Below are positions 15,821 through 23,659 of a stretch of 26,346 nt of DNA, in pieces; the stretch's first letter is position 1, and every line of letters starts with the position of its first letter. Made by a program: the position numbers and the translations under genes. A model generated the notes under the pieces. That model did no database searches. It worked only from the letters and a program-made list of their open reading frames with translations, and had not been told where the DNA came from. Source of the DNA: an uncultured Eubacteriales bacterium (GTDB taxonomy: Bacteria; Bacillota; Clostridia; Oscillospirales; CAG-382); assembly GCA_900554405.1 (NCBI GenBank), contig USHI01000003.1, positions 1 through 26,346 on the forward strand, given 5' to 3'.

Positions 15821-16580
15821 AACAATATACGGATTCGTCTCCGTCAAAAGCGTTATCGAGGCAAAAAGCCGCGATATAGAAAAAATATATATCGAACGCG
15901 GACGTTACGAAAAAGCCATGCGTTCCAAACTTTCGGTCACCGAGCAGCGAAGATATGCCTCCATATTGGCATCGGGTGCGGAATGCGTATTTGTCTCCGA
16001 GGATGAATTTGCCGCGCTCGCGCCGGAAGGCGGCTCCGGCGGCATCGCCGCGCTTGTCGGACCGCGCAGATTTACTCCCGCACAAAAGCTCCTTTCGATG
16101 CGCGGGGGCTACATAGCCGTGTTGGACGGTATAGAGGATCCGTTCAATTTTGCGTATGCTCTCAGGTCGCTTTATGCCGCCGGGGTCGACGGAGTTATCC
16201 TGCCGGAACGGAATTTTTATGAGGCGAGCGATACCGTCATACGCTCCTCCGCAGGCGCTTCCGAAAAGATAAACGCCTGCTGCGTTCCCTCTCTTGCAGA
16301 GGCCTGCGCTGTTTTGAAGCGTAACGGGTATATGATTGTCTCTACCGCAAAGACATCGGAAGCAAAGGATCTTTATCGCTGCCGCTTCAATCGCCCGCTT
16401 TGCGTTGTATACGGCGGGGAAAAGCGGGGCATCAGCAAGGAGATAATCGATATTTCCGACGAGGTGGTAAAGATAAAATACCCGCATGATTGCCACTATT
16501 CTCTGCCGGCGTGCAGCGCGGTATCGATCATTTCATTCGAAATAGCGCGAAAGCTTTCAAGATACACCCCCGAAAAATAA
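15810..16580 (+). CDS. SpoU/TrmH-family RNA 2'-O-methyltransferase
   Basis: A 256-residue SPOUT enzyme that would methylate a ribose in rRNA or tRNA using AdoMet. The knotted C-terminal domain shows motif 1, LDGIEDPFNFAYALRS (from about residue 105), motif 2, YGGEKRGIS (about 201-209), and motif 3, YPHDCHYSLPACSAVSI (about 224-240). In motif 3 the usual SLNVSVA is SLPACSA, a variant that marks a sub-branch. The N-terminal 80 residues look like a substrate-binding domain in the position of the RlmB L30e-like domain. The RNA target is unknown. The start at 15810 has GGGAG eight bases upstream and lies inside the preceding gene. The last 24 bases overlap yunB, which comes from the opposite strand. 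Confidence 0.86.
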   Translation: MDNKTIYGFVSVKSVIEAKSRDIEKIYIERGRYEKAMRSKLSVTEQRRYASILASGAECVFVSEDEFAALAPEGGSGGIAALVGPRRFTPAQKLLSMRGGYIAVLDGIEDPFNFAYALRSLYAAGVDGVILPERNFYEASDTVIRSSAGASEKINACCVPSLAEACAVLKRNGYMIVSTAKTSEAKDLYRCRFNRPLCVVYGGEKRGISKEIIDISDEVVKIKYPHDCHYSLPACSAVSIISFEIARKLSRYTPEK

Positions 16581-17186
16581 CACCTCCGGGATATCGCCCA
16601 TTATTACCGTGTCGCTTATAATGTATTCCAGCTCTATTTTGTCGCTCAGTTCGCGGAAGGGCGCAACACATCTGTATTCAAGTGTCACCGTCACGCTCAC
16701 ACGGTAATGTGTCTGGTTGATCCCGGCACCGTAAAAATCGCTTTTCACGGAATATGCGGCTGCTCCGGACGGGATTATCTTTAATCCTATTCCGGGCCCT
16801 TTTCCGGAAAGCGCGTGCGAACCGAATATATTCCCGAGCGGGAGTTCGAACTCGTTTTCACATTCCGAAACGGCTTTTCCGGCTTCAAGCGCCAGGAAAG
16901 AGGATATGCCGTTTATCGCGGCGGTATCGGCATATATTCGCTTCGGTTTTCCGTCCGCACCGTATTCGCAAATTACGGCTCTTTTTATGAGCTCGGCATT
17001 TTTGTCCGAATAATCCGAAAACGAGCAAAGCACCATTTCCGTAATACTCCCCTTTATCGAAAAGCATATGTCCTCGCAGGCATCCGGGTAGTATGCCCGT
17101 ATACGCAAGGCCGAAAGTGCGGCTGCGAGCAGAAGCATTATCAATATACACCTTTTAAGTCTTTTCAATTGCATCACCGTTGTCAT
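16557..17186 (-). CDS. yunB: Sporulation protein YunB
   Basis: A 209-residue protein with an N-terminal membrane helix (about residues 13-28) and an external domain. The segments GIGLKIIPSG, SDFYGAGINQTHYRV and the C-terminal ISDTVIMGDIPEV are characteristic of YunB, which in Bacillus subtilis belongs to the sigma-E mother-cell regulon and is needed for normal sporulation; its molecular role is unknown. It is the only minus-strand gene between 1547 and the right edge of the window. It converges on the methyltransferase gene with a 24-base overlap and is divergent from the yitT-family gene. The start at 17186 gives the longest form. An ATG at 17174 is also possible, and neither has a strong ribosome binding site. 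A weak sigma-E-like promoter lies just upstream. Confidence 0.9.
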   Translation of the reverse strand: MTTVMQLKRLKRCILIMLLLAAALSALRIRAYYPDACEDICFSIKGSITEMVLCSFSDYSDKNAELIKRAVICEYGADGKPKRIYADTAAINGISSFLALEAGKAVSECENEFELPLGNIFGSHALSGKGPGIGLKIIPSGAAAYSVKSDFYGAGINQTHYRVSVTVTLEYRCVAPFRELSDKIELEYIISDTVIMGDIPEVLFFGGVS

Positions 17187-17196
17187 TATTCAGCTT

Positions 17197-17226
17197 TATA
17201 TATTTGTTTTGGAGAAAGCAATATGA
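17197..17226 (-). promoter_or_regulatory. Candidate sigma-E-type promoter for yunB
   Basis: Read on the minus strand, TCATATT (17226-17220) matches the Bacillus sigma-E -35 pattern KMATATT. AATATATA (17204-17197), 15 bases on, is a partial match to the -10 pattern CATAYAWT. The -35 element overlaps the start codon of the divergent yitT-family gene. Tentative: the region is AT-rich and short matches arise easily. Confidence 0.35.
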
Positions 17227-18098
17227 AACATAAGCTTACGGCAAACGATTGGCGCCGGGTATTCTGTATCCTTGTCGGTACAGTCGGCTATGTAATCGGC
17301 ACAAACTTTTTTATTGTTCCCGTGGGGCTGTACAACGGCGGGCTGCTCGGGTTGGCGCAGGTCATCCGTACCGCCTGCACGACATTCCTCGGCGCAAGCT
17401 TTCCGTTTGATATTTCGGGTATAATTTCCTTTCTGCTGAATATCCCGCTTATGATATTCACATATAAGACAGTCGGCAGGGAATTCATACTGAAAACGCT
17501 GCTGTGTATCGGTTCGCAGTCGCTTCTGCTTTCGGTCGTGCCGGTGTACCCTCTCATCGGCGACGATCCGCTCACCTGCTGCATTATCGGCGGTATTCTT
17601 TGCGGTGCGAGTGTCGGCTTTATGCTGCAAAACGGCGGGTCGAGCGGCGGCGTGGATATTATCGGTATGTATTATTCGAAAAAGGGGCAGCACACTGTCG
17701 GCAGAATAAACCTTTCTATAAACGTTTTTGTTTATTGCCTCGCGTTTTTTGTCACCGGTGATATCCGCCGTATCATCTACACGCTTATATTTGCAAGCGT
17801 GAATATGTTTACTATCGACAAAATACATTCCCAGAACATCAACAGCGAAGTTCTTATCATCTCCAAGCACGACGATGCGGAGATCCAGAACGCAATAATA
17901 CTCGAAATGCGTCGCGGAGTTTCCTATTGGGAGGGCTTCGGTGCATTTACGGGCGAAAGCTCGCGTATTCTCTATACGGTCGTTTCGAAATATGAGCTGC
18001 CTCAGCTCAAAAAGATCATATTCCGTATCGACCCGAAAGCATTTGTTTCGGTAAAGAACAATATATCTATTTCCGGCAATTTCGAAAAACGCCTGTAA
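17223..18098 (+). CDS. YitT-family membrane protein (DUF161/DUF2179)
   Basis: A 291-residue integral membrane protein with several hydrophobic helices in the first 210 residues and a soluble C-terminal domain (about 215-285) of the DUF2179 type, seen in FTGESSRILYTVVSKYELPQLKKII and DPKAFVSV. The pattern GTNFFIVPVGLYNGGLLGLAQ and QNGGSSGGVDIIGMYY is typical of the YitT family, common in Firmicutes and of unknown function. The true start is 17223, with GGAG eight bases upstream. A longer in-frame reading would run through yunB on the other strand. mntP follows after 13 bases, so the two are probably co-transcribed. Confidence 0.9.
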   Translation: MKHKLTANDWRRVFCILVGTVGYVIGTNFFIVPVGLYNGGLLGLAQVIRTACTTFLGASFPFDISGIISFLLNIPLMIFTYKTVGREFILKTLLCIGSQSLLLSVVPVYPLIGDDPLTCCIIGGILCGASVGFMLQNGGSSGGVDIIGMYYSKKGQHTVGRINLSINVFVYCLAFFVTGDIRRIIYTLIFASVNMFTIDKIHSQNINSEVLIISKHDDAEIQNAIILEMRRGVSYWEGFGAFTGESSRILYTVVSKYELPQLKKIIFRIDPKAFVSVKNNISISGNFEKRL

Positions 18099-18111
18099 AG
18101 GAGCTGGATTT

Positions 18112-18708
18112 ATGAATTTTCTTCTTGTTTTGGCATATGGCATAAGCCTTTCCATGGATGCCTTTGTCGTTTCTGTGTGCAAGGGTCTTTCGCTCGGAAA
18201 GGTTCGTGCACGCGATTGCTTTAAGGTCGGTACATATTTCGGCATATTCCAGGGGATAATGCCGCTTCTCGGTTATTTTCTTGCCGATATGTTCAAGGTC
18301 TATATCGAACGCTTCGATCATTGGATCGCTTTTATTCTGCTTTTGTATATAGGCGGAAAAATGATCTATGACAGCTTCCACGGCGAGGAAGAAGATCAGG
18401 ACGGCGCACTCTCCTTCGGCAAAATGATAACACTTTCCGTTGCCACCAGTATTGACGCACTTGCCGTTGGGATCGCCTTTTGCTGCGAGGGCATGCCGCT
18501 TATGTCCTCCGGGGCGACCCTCGGTGTTTTTGCATCCGCTTTCATTATATGTATGACGACATTTCTGATTTCCGCTTTTGGTGTCAGAATCGGCAAAATA
18601 TGCAAATCCGGGCTGCGTTCCCGTGCGACACTGATTGGCGGCGCGGTTCTTATCCTTCTCGGCGTAAAGATACTTGTCGAGCATGTGTTCGGTTTTTCGC
18701 TGCTCTGA
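18112..18708 (+). CDS. mntP: Manganese efflux pump MntP
   Basis: A 198-residue, six-helix membrane protein that exports Mn(II). The two pseudo-repeats each carry the family's acidic motif, SLSMDAFVVSVCKG in the first half and ATSIDALAVGIAF in the second. Length is normal. The start at 18112 has AAAGGAG eight bases upstream. Only 13 bases separate it from the yitT-family gene, so there is no room for the yybP-ykoY manganese riboswitch that often precedes mntP, and control must come from an upstream promoter or from elsewhere. Confidence 0.93.
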   Translation: MNFLLVLAYGISLSMDAFVVSVCKGLSLGKVRARDCFKVGTYFGIFQGIMPLLGYFLADMFKVYIERFDHWIAFILLLYIGGKMIYDSFHGEEEDQDGALSFGKMITLSVATSIDALAVGIAFCCEGMPLMSSGATLGVFASAFIICMTTFLISAFGVRIGKICKSGLRSRATLIGGAVLILLGVKILVEHVFGFSLL

Positions 18709-18731
18709 ATCGTGCAGAATAACGGATATAC

Positions 18732-18760
18732 TTGACACTTAGTGTGCCAGATTGTATAAT
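18732..18760 (+). promoter_or_regulatory. Consensus promoter for the surface-protein cassette
   Basis: TTGACA (18732-18737) and TATAAT (18755-18760) with a 17-base spacer, both perfect sigma-A hexamers. The predicted start is about 26 bases upstream of the start codon at 18793, which has AGGAG seven bases upstream. A palindrome overlaps the -35 box, so this strong promoter may be repressed under some conditions. Confidence 0.88.
18735..18745. promoter_or_regulatory. Candidate operator palindrome over the -35 box
   Basis: ACACT-T-AGTGT is a perfect inverted repeat with five-base arms and a one-base centre. It covers the last half of the -35 hexamer and the first part of the spacer, a place where a dimeric repressor would block RNA polymerase. 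The half-site is short, and no regulator gene is adjacent. Confidence 0.45.
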
Positions 18761-18792
18761 AGACACAGAAACCCCTGCAAAGGAGATCTAAA

Positions 18793-21700
18793 ATGAAACG
18801 AATCGCTTCATTGCTTGTATGTGCGGTCATTGTATTCGCCTGTATTCCGTTCGCATCTGCGGCGGAAGATATCACCGTCATTTCCGGCAATTACAGCCTT
18901 GTTTACGAAGGTGCCGATAAGATTACTATCGGCGATATTGAAATAATACCCGAAGAGGATTTCGAATTCGAAATACAGGTCACCGTCAGTGGGGCGGAAT
19001 CGAAATTCAACATCTTCCTGCTGAACGGTGCTCCCATCGGTTCCGTTTCGGAGGGCAAGAATACCATAAAGCTCCGTAGCAGTCAGCTTGCGGAGGGTGA
19101 AAACACCCTCGGTGTACGCTTGGGGACTGCTGATGGCACCTACGATTTTTCCATGGTGTACGGCACTGTCAATCTCGATGACATGAAGGTTGTCTCTGTC
19201 GAACTTGTCGGGGCGGGTGCTTCACATCCGGATAAGGTAATAAGATATATGCCGAACGTCGGCTCTGCGGAGGTGACTGCCGAGGAAGTACAGTATACCG
19301 GCGGTATCCAGATCGGCGACGGCTGGTCCGCCGAAACAAAGCTTGGCGGCAGCACACCGGATGTCCCGGTTGCGTGCAATTTTGTTTTCGAAAAGCCTTC
19401 TTCGGACGGACGCTTCAATATCAAGTCTTCCTCGATCGCGGATGGCAGATATGAGATGAAGATATACCGCGGCGGCAAGGTTGCCGAGACGCGCGAATGC
19501 GTTATCGACAACACTCCTCCGGAAATAGTATTTTCGGTTCCCAATAACGCAAAGGTTTCACCTTTGGGCAGCATTGATTATACGGTCAACGATCAGACGG
19601 AATGCAGCGTAAAGCTCGTTTTGGACGGTCTTCCCGCTGCTTCGATCAGACCTTCGCGCCTGGAAAAGGGCAAGCATACCGCATATGTTACCGCAACGGA
19701 TAAAGCCGGCAACAGCAGTTTCGAAATGCTCCTGTTCGAGATCACGGACGAGGTTTTTTCGGTCGAAATGCTCGAAAACAGTGTCAAAATGTCGGTGCTC
19801 GGCGATGCAAAGGTATATTCCGGCACGCTTGCAACGCGCATCCGTATGCTCGAAAACCGCAATGCCGTTGATGAGCTCACCCACCTTCGATATAAGGATG
19901 AAAGGCTTATTTCCTTTAACGACAAAGCATCCCATGTGACTGCCCCGGTAAACGGCAAATCGGCTTACCAGTCCTTCGTTGTCGATACCGAATTCTGCAA
20001 GGATGAGGATGTGATAGTTTCCTATACCGGGACAACGGGTAACGGCAGCGATATCCGGCTCACCGCATGGAATTACAAGGACAGTAAATGGGATACCGTA
20101 TTTATCGCAAAAAGCGGTGTTCCTGCGACGTTCAGGCTGAAGCTGGAGGATTATTCACGCGATGATAAGATCCGTGTGAATGCTTCGGCATACACCTATG
20201 GCAACGGCAGCAATACGATATTATGGAATTCGGACACCCAGTATTATACCCGTTACGGCGATCTTAACGAGCTGTATTACCGCATAAATGACTATGCGGT
20301 CGAGCAGTACGGACTCGGCAACATCGCATACTGCGTTCATACCGGCGACCTTATCGACCAGATGAATGCAGGTCTCGAAACGGCGCATTCGCAGTACAAA
20401 ATCGCTTCGAAAGCACAGGATATACTTGATTCCGCCGGCGTTCCGAACGGCGTTGTCAGCGGCAACCACGATGTCAATCATACCGCCGCGGATTACAGCC
20501 TGTACTGCGAATATTTCGGAGAGGACAGATACAGTGATTTTGCCTGGTACGGCGGCAGTCTCGATAACAATACGCACCATTACGATCTGATATCCGTCGG
20601 CGATTACGATTTTGTGTTCCTTTACCTCGGCGTATTCAAGGAAGCGGATGAAAAAACAATCGCATGGGCAAATTCGGTGTGCCGCAGCTATCCGAACCGC
20701 AATGTCGTGATATGCACGCACGAATACCTTTTGCCCTCCGGAGCCTATTCGGGCGACAGGGCGGAAAAGATCTGGAACGAGATTGTTGTTCCCAACGAAA
20801 ACGTAATGATGATGCTTTGCGGTCATAATGACGGCGTGTGCGATAAGCTGCACCGGGTCGAGGGAACAAATCGTTATGTTGCCGAAATACTGGCGGATTA
20901 TCAGTTTGCCGAGCTTAACAAAGGTCCGCAGCACGTCGAAAACGGCTGCACCTGCGACGGCGAAGGTTTTGTCCGGCTGATGACATTTACATCCGCCGGC
21001 CAGCTCATATCTAAGACATACACTCCGTTCTGGGACAGCTATAATTACTATCCTTCTTACCAGGACAGCTTTGTTTATGATCTTTCGCTCATAAAAGCGG
21101 ACAGATCCATATGCACCTCCGAATTCAACGTTTTGGGCAATGTGAAGGAAGCCGGAAATGTAGGCGAAAAATTCTCGCTTAAAGGCTGCGACGCATTTTA
21201 TGCGGAGATCACATCCTCTTACTGCGATTCTCTTTCCGCGATATATGTTATCAACGAGTATTCGAGCGATTATATCGCCGATACTCCCGCCAAATACGGC
21301 GAACAGGAATACGAACGTGTTGCAGCCGGAAGCCTTGCGAATGTAAACGAAAACTTCCGCATGGGAGAGGTGAACAAAAAGCCCGCTTCTTCGGTCGCGA
21401 ACTCTCTGATAGAGCTTCTGCCCGAAAGCAGCAATGCATTTACGCAGGTCAGCGGATCCGAAAAGTTTTCCGTAACATCCGGGAGAAACGGCGGCTTTAC
21501 GCTTGTCAACCCAAGTGACGGCAGCCAGAGCTGGACCAGTGTACAGAACAGCATCGGGAAAACGCATACCTTTAAAAACGGTGAAAGGCTTTACTTCGCT
21601 GTCACCGCCGATAAATCCGCAAAATGGAATATTATCCTGAATATCCGTGTCAACGGCGAAATGAAATCGATCAATTTTGCCAGGGATGCCGATATAGCCG

Positions 21701-22257
21701 AAATGTTCGGCTATATTCATTCGCTTCCGAGCGACATTCAGGGCACCTGGAACGGATATATAGAGCTTTCGGATTATTGGGGCAAGAACTGCGAGATCGT
21801 AAGCGTTTATCTCACAAGCGCGATTAAAGTCACGCCCATAACCTTTGATTATCTTTTCATCGGAAGCAGCGATTGCGGCAGGGTGCGCCTTGTTGCGGGC
21901 AATGATACCGTCACTGCATATGAGCTTTCTGAAGGTGAGGAAATGGCTTTGCCCGCCGCGTATCTTATGGGTTACCGCTTTGACGGCTGGTATACCGCAA
22001 AGGACGGCGGGGAAAGGGTCGAAAGAGTTTCCGGTATTTCCGGCACGCTTGAGCTTTACGCCAGATTCACGAAAAACGCCGAAGCCTCTGCCGAAAATCC
22101 GGTGTATTATGACGATGAGATCGAATTCGAGGATATTCCTTACGGCAAGATAATTATACTCAGCATTATCGCATTGTTTATAATCGTCGTGATAATCGTG
22201 CTGCGTGTCAAGATGAAAAATTCCGAAAAACGCCGCAAAAACGGAGGTAAAGCATAA
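18793..22257 (+). CDS. Large membrane-anchored exported metallophosphoesterase-like protein
   Basis: An 1154-residue surface protein. A signal peptide (about residues 1-23, ending ASA) is followed by beta-rich, Ig-like segments to about residue 320, one of them with DNTPPEIVFSVP. A calcineurin-like phosphoesterase domain (about 470-770) has SDTQYY (D481, Q483), HTGDLID (D519), SGNHDVNH (N558-D560), CTHEY (H643) and CGHNDG (H678, D680). Compared with the usual DxH and GHxH motifs, both histidines of one metal site are replaced. A C-terminal beta-rich region includes an InlB B-repeat-like segment (about 1035-1090, YRFDGWYTAKDGG). The end is a membrane helix (about 1116-1138) and a basic tail, with no LPXTG signal. 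The substrate is unknown; lipid, nucleotide or cell-wall phosphoesters are possible. The stop shares one base with the next gene's ATG. Confidence 0.82.
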   Translation: MKRIASLLVCAVIVFACIPFASAAEDITVISGNYSLVYEGADKITIGDIEIIPEEDFEFEIQVTVSGAESKFNIFLLNGAPIGSVSEGKNTIKLRSSQLAEGENTLGVRLGTADGTYDFSMVYGTVNLDDMKVVSVELVGAGASHPDKVIRYMPNVGSAEVTAEEVQYTGGIQIGDGWSAETKLGGSTPDVPVACNFVFEKPSSDGRFNIKSSSIADGRYEMKIYRGGKVAETRECVIDNTPPEIVFSVPNNAKVSPLGSIDYTVNDQTECSVKLVLDGLPAASIRPSRLEKGKHTAYVTATDKAGNSSFEMLLFEITDEVFSVEMLENSVKMSVLGDAKVYSGTLATRIRMLENRNAVDELTHLRYKDERLISFNDKASHVTAPVNGKSAYQSFVVDTEFCKDEDVIVSYTGTTGNGSDIRLTAWNYKDSKWDTVFIAKSGVPATFRLKLEDYSRDDKIRVNASAYTYGNGSNTILWNSDTQYYTRYGDLNELYYRINDYAVEQYGLGNIAYCVHTGDLIDQMNAGLETAHSQYKIASKAQDILDSAGVPNGVVSGNHDVNHTAADYSLYCEYFGEDRYSDFAWYGGSLDNNTHHYDLISVGDYDFVFLYLGVFKEADEKTIAWANSVCRSYPNRNVVICTHEYLLPSGAYSGDRAEKIWNEIVVPNENVMMMLCGHNDGVCDKLHRVEGTNRYVAEILADYQFAELNKGPQHVENGCTCDGEGFVRLMTFTSAGQLISKTYTPFWDSYNYYPSYQDSFVYDLSLIKADRSICTSEFNVLGNVKEAGNVGEKFSLKGCDAFYAEITSSYCDSLSAIYVINEYSSDYIADTPAKYGEQEYERVAAGSLANVNENFRMGEVNKKPASSVANSLIELLPESSNAFTQVSGSEKFSVTSGRNGGFTLVNPSDGSQSWTSVQNSIGKTHTFKNGERLYFAVTADKSAKWNIILNIRVNGEMKSINFARDADIAEMFGYIHSLPSDIQGTWNGYIELSDYWGKNCEIVSVYLTSAIKVTPITFDYLFIGSSDCGRVRLVAGNDTVTAYELSEGEEMALPAAYLMGYRFDGWYTAKDGGERVERVSGISGTLELYARFTKNAEASAENPVYYDDEIEFEDIPYGKIIILSIIALFIIVVIIVLRVKMKNSEKRRKNGGKA

Positions 22258-23015
22258 TGAAAAGGTTTCTTGCATTTTTTCTTTCGCTGATATTGTTTTC
22301 TGTTGTCTTCGCCTGCACCGCCGTCGCAAACGAAAGCAACCCGGTTTATGCTCATGCAGAGTATTCGCGCGATGGGGATATTATCTCCGTGAAGCTTTCG
22401 CTGCGCGATATACGGGATGAAGTCGGTATAGTCTGCGTCGACTTCACCTTCATTTACAACACCGATGATTATGAATTCTCATCTGCAGATGTTGCTTTTC
22501 CCGAAAAATGGCAGCCCTTTGCGGAAAGCGAAAATGCCGAAAGTCTCTCGCATCTTCTGTTGGATAATAACGGCAATCCTTCCGGCGGATATAATTGGAG
22601 CCTTGTCATGATAACTCCCGGCAACGGCATCACCGGTGATGACGAGCTTTCCTGCATTGTACATTTCAAGGTAAAGGGCGAAAAGCTTTCGGACATCGTT
22701 ATCGAGGCGGGAAGTGTCGCAAACGATAACGGCACCCGTCTTAAATGTAATTCCCCAGTTGTATGTCCCGAAAACGGAAGCGTTGTCGATGATCCCTCTT
22801 CCGCACCCGATACAAGCAGCAAAATTGAATCGAACGGCGATCAGGAAAACACAAACGGTTCCGCCGCAGGCACCAGCCGGGGGGAAGGCTCTGTCGAACC
22901 GAGCGCCGAATCCGGCAGCAAAACCACGGTAATAATCATAGGCTCCATTGCCGTAGCCGCGGCAATTCTTGCAGCGGTGATCGTTATCCTTCGCAGAAAA
23001 GGGCACACTAAATGA
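22257..23015 (+). CDS. Membrane-anchored exported protein with cohesin-like domain
   Basis: A 252-residue protein with a signal peptide (about 1-24), a single beta-rich domain (about 27-165), a Ser/Gly/Glu/Asn-rich linker (about 175-222) and a C-terminal membrane helix (about 224-246) with a short basic tail. The domain pattern, alternating strands with DGDIISVKLSLRDI, CVDFTFIYNTDDYEF and a late LSCIVHFKVK, resembles the cohesin/carbohydrate-binding superfamily; this is an inference from pattern alone. Its topology copies that of the phosphoesterase upstream: exported domain, C-terminal helix, basic tail, no sortase motif. The ATG shares a base with the preceding TAA, and GGAGG lies nine bases upstream, so the two are made together. 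It may be an adhesion or docking partner of the phosphoesterase. Confidence 0.7.
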   Translation: MKRFLAFFLSLILFSVVFACTAVANESNPVYAHAEYSRDGDIISVKLSLRDIRDEVGIVCVDFTFIYNTDDYEFSSADVAFPEKWQPFAESENAESLSHLLLDNNGNPSGGYNWSLVMITPGNGITGDDELSCIVHFKVKGEKLSDIVIEAGSVANDNGTRLKCNSPVVCPENGSVVDDPSSAPDTSSKIESNGDQENTNGSAAGTSRGEGSVEPSAESGSKTTVIIIGSIAVAAAILAAVIVILRRKGHTK

Positions 23016-23617
23016 AAAGGTTTTACAGCGAAAACAGCAAAGCAATAACTAAATTCATCGTCACCCATATAGTCATGTCCGTACTCGGTATAATGGTGGG
23101 GCTTGCGGTGCTTGCCTTCGAGGATGATAAAGCAGAGGGAATGAGTCTCCTTGCCGTTATCGGCAGCGTTTTCACCATTGGATTTATGTGCTTCATGCAC
23201 TACGATGATATGTATTTTATCGCCGGCAGGGAAGGAATACGCGAGCGTGCCGAAAACATAAAGCCGGACAGACTAAAAGGCTTGAAAATCACGCTTTTTG
23301 CCTATGCGCCGACTTTGGCCGTCGCGCTGATTTCCGTGATACTTCACTTTGCGGCAAGCGACAGTGTCAGCGCTGTCGGGATGCTGTTTTACTACGCATT
23401 CCAAGGCAGCTTCCTGGCGCTTTATAAGCTTCGCGAAATGTGGGGATACCCTGTTTATGTTGCGGTAACACTGCTTCCCGCCATTATTTCTTCGGTTTTG
23501 GGTTATGCGATGGGTTATCACGACAAGACCCTGCGCGGGCTTTTCGGTATGAAGGTCGATCCGCCGTATGACGGCCCGACAGAGCGAATGAAGGGTAAGA
23601 AAACCGATACTAAATGA
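23012..23617 (+). CDS. Polytopic membrane protein of unknown function
   Basis: A 201-residue protein I do not recognise. Hydrophobic helices are visible at about residues 15-36, 44-63, 91-112, 118-136 and 145-166, giving about five membrane passes. A soluble stretch lies between helices 2 and 3 (MHYDDMYFIAGREGIRERAE), and a basic tail ends KGKKTDTK. No enzyme or transporter motif stands out. The start at 23012 overlaps the stop of the cohesin-like gene in an ATGA arrangement, with AAAAGGG eight bases upstream, so translation is probably coupled. It is the third and last gene of the cassette. A 42-base gap separates it from cwlD. Confidence 0.72.
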   Translation: MKRFYSENSKAITKFIVTHIVMSVLGIMVGLAVLAFEDDKAEGMSLLAVIGSVFTIGFMCFMHYDDMYFIAGREGIRERAENIKPDRLKGLKITLFAYAPTLAVALISVILHFAASDSVSAVGMLFYYAFQGSFLALYKLREMWGYPVYVAVTLLPAIISSVLGYAMGYHDKTLRGLFGMKVDPPYDGPTERMKGKKTDTK

Positions 23618-23659
23618 TCGAGCTTCCTCATATAATCGCATGAAAGGCTATGTGATGAT

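Noticed and set aside
17180..17208. TTGTCA with a following AT-rich stretch as a promoter for the yitT-family gene
   Set aside because: No -10 hexamer stands at 16-18 bases; the TTTATA in the region is only nine bases away.
16815..17222. Long N-terminal extension of the yitT-family protein
   Set aside because: It would be read opposite yunB; the strong GGAG site and typical N-terminus place the start at 17223.
17196..18245. Open reading frame of 349 codons on the minus strand
   Set aside because: Antisense to the yitT-family gene and mntP; the translation is rich in Arg, Lys and His and lacks domains.
20221..22329. Open reading frame of 702 codons on the minus strand
   Set aside because: It lies opposite the large phosphoesterase gene, shows no family motif or suitable ribosome binding site, and is explained by the codon pattern of the true gene, which rarely gives stops on that antisense frame.
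23631..23636. TATAAT before cwlD as a promoter
   Set aside because: No acceptable -35 hexamer is found 16-18 bases upstream, and a sigma-G reading of nearby bases has the wrong spacing.
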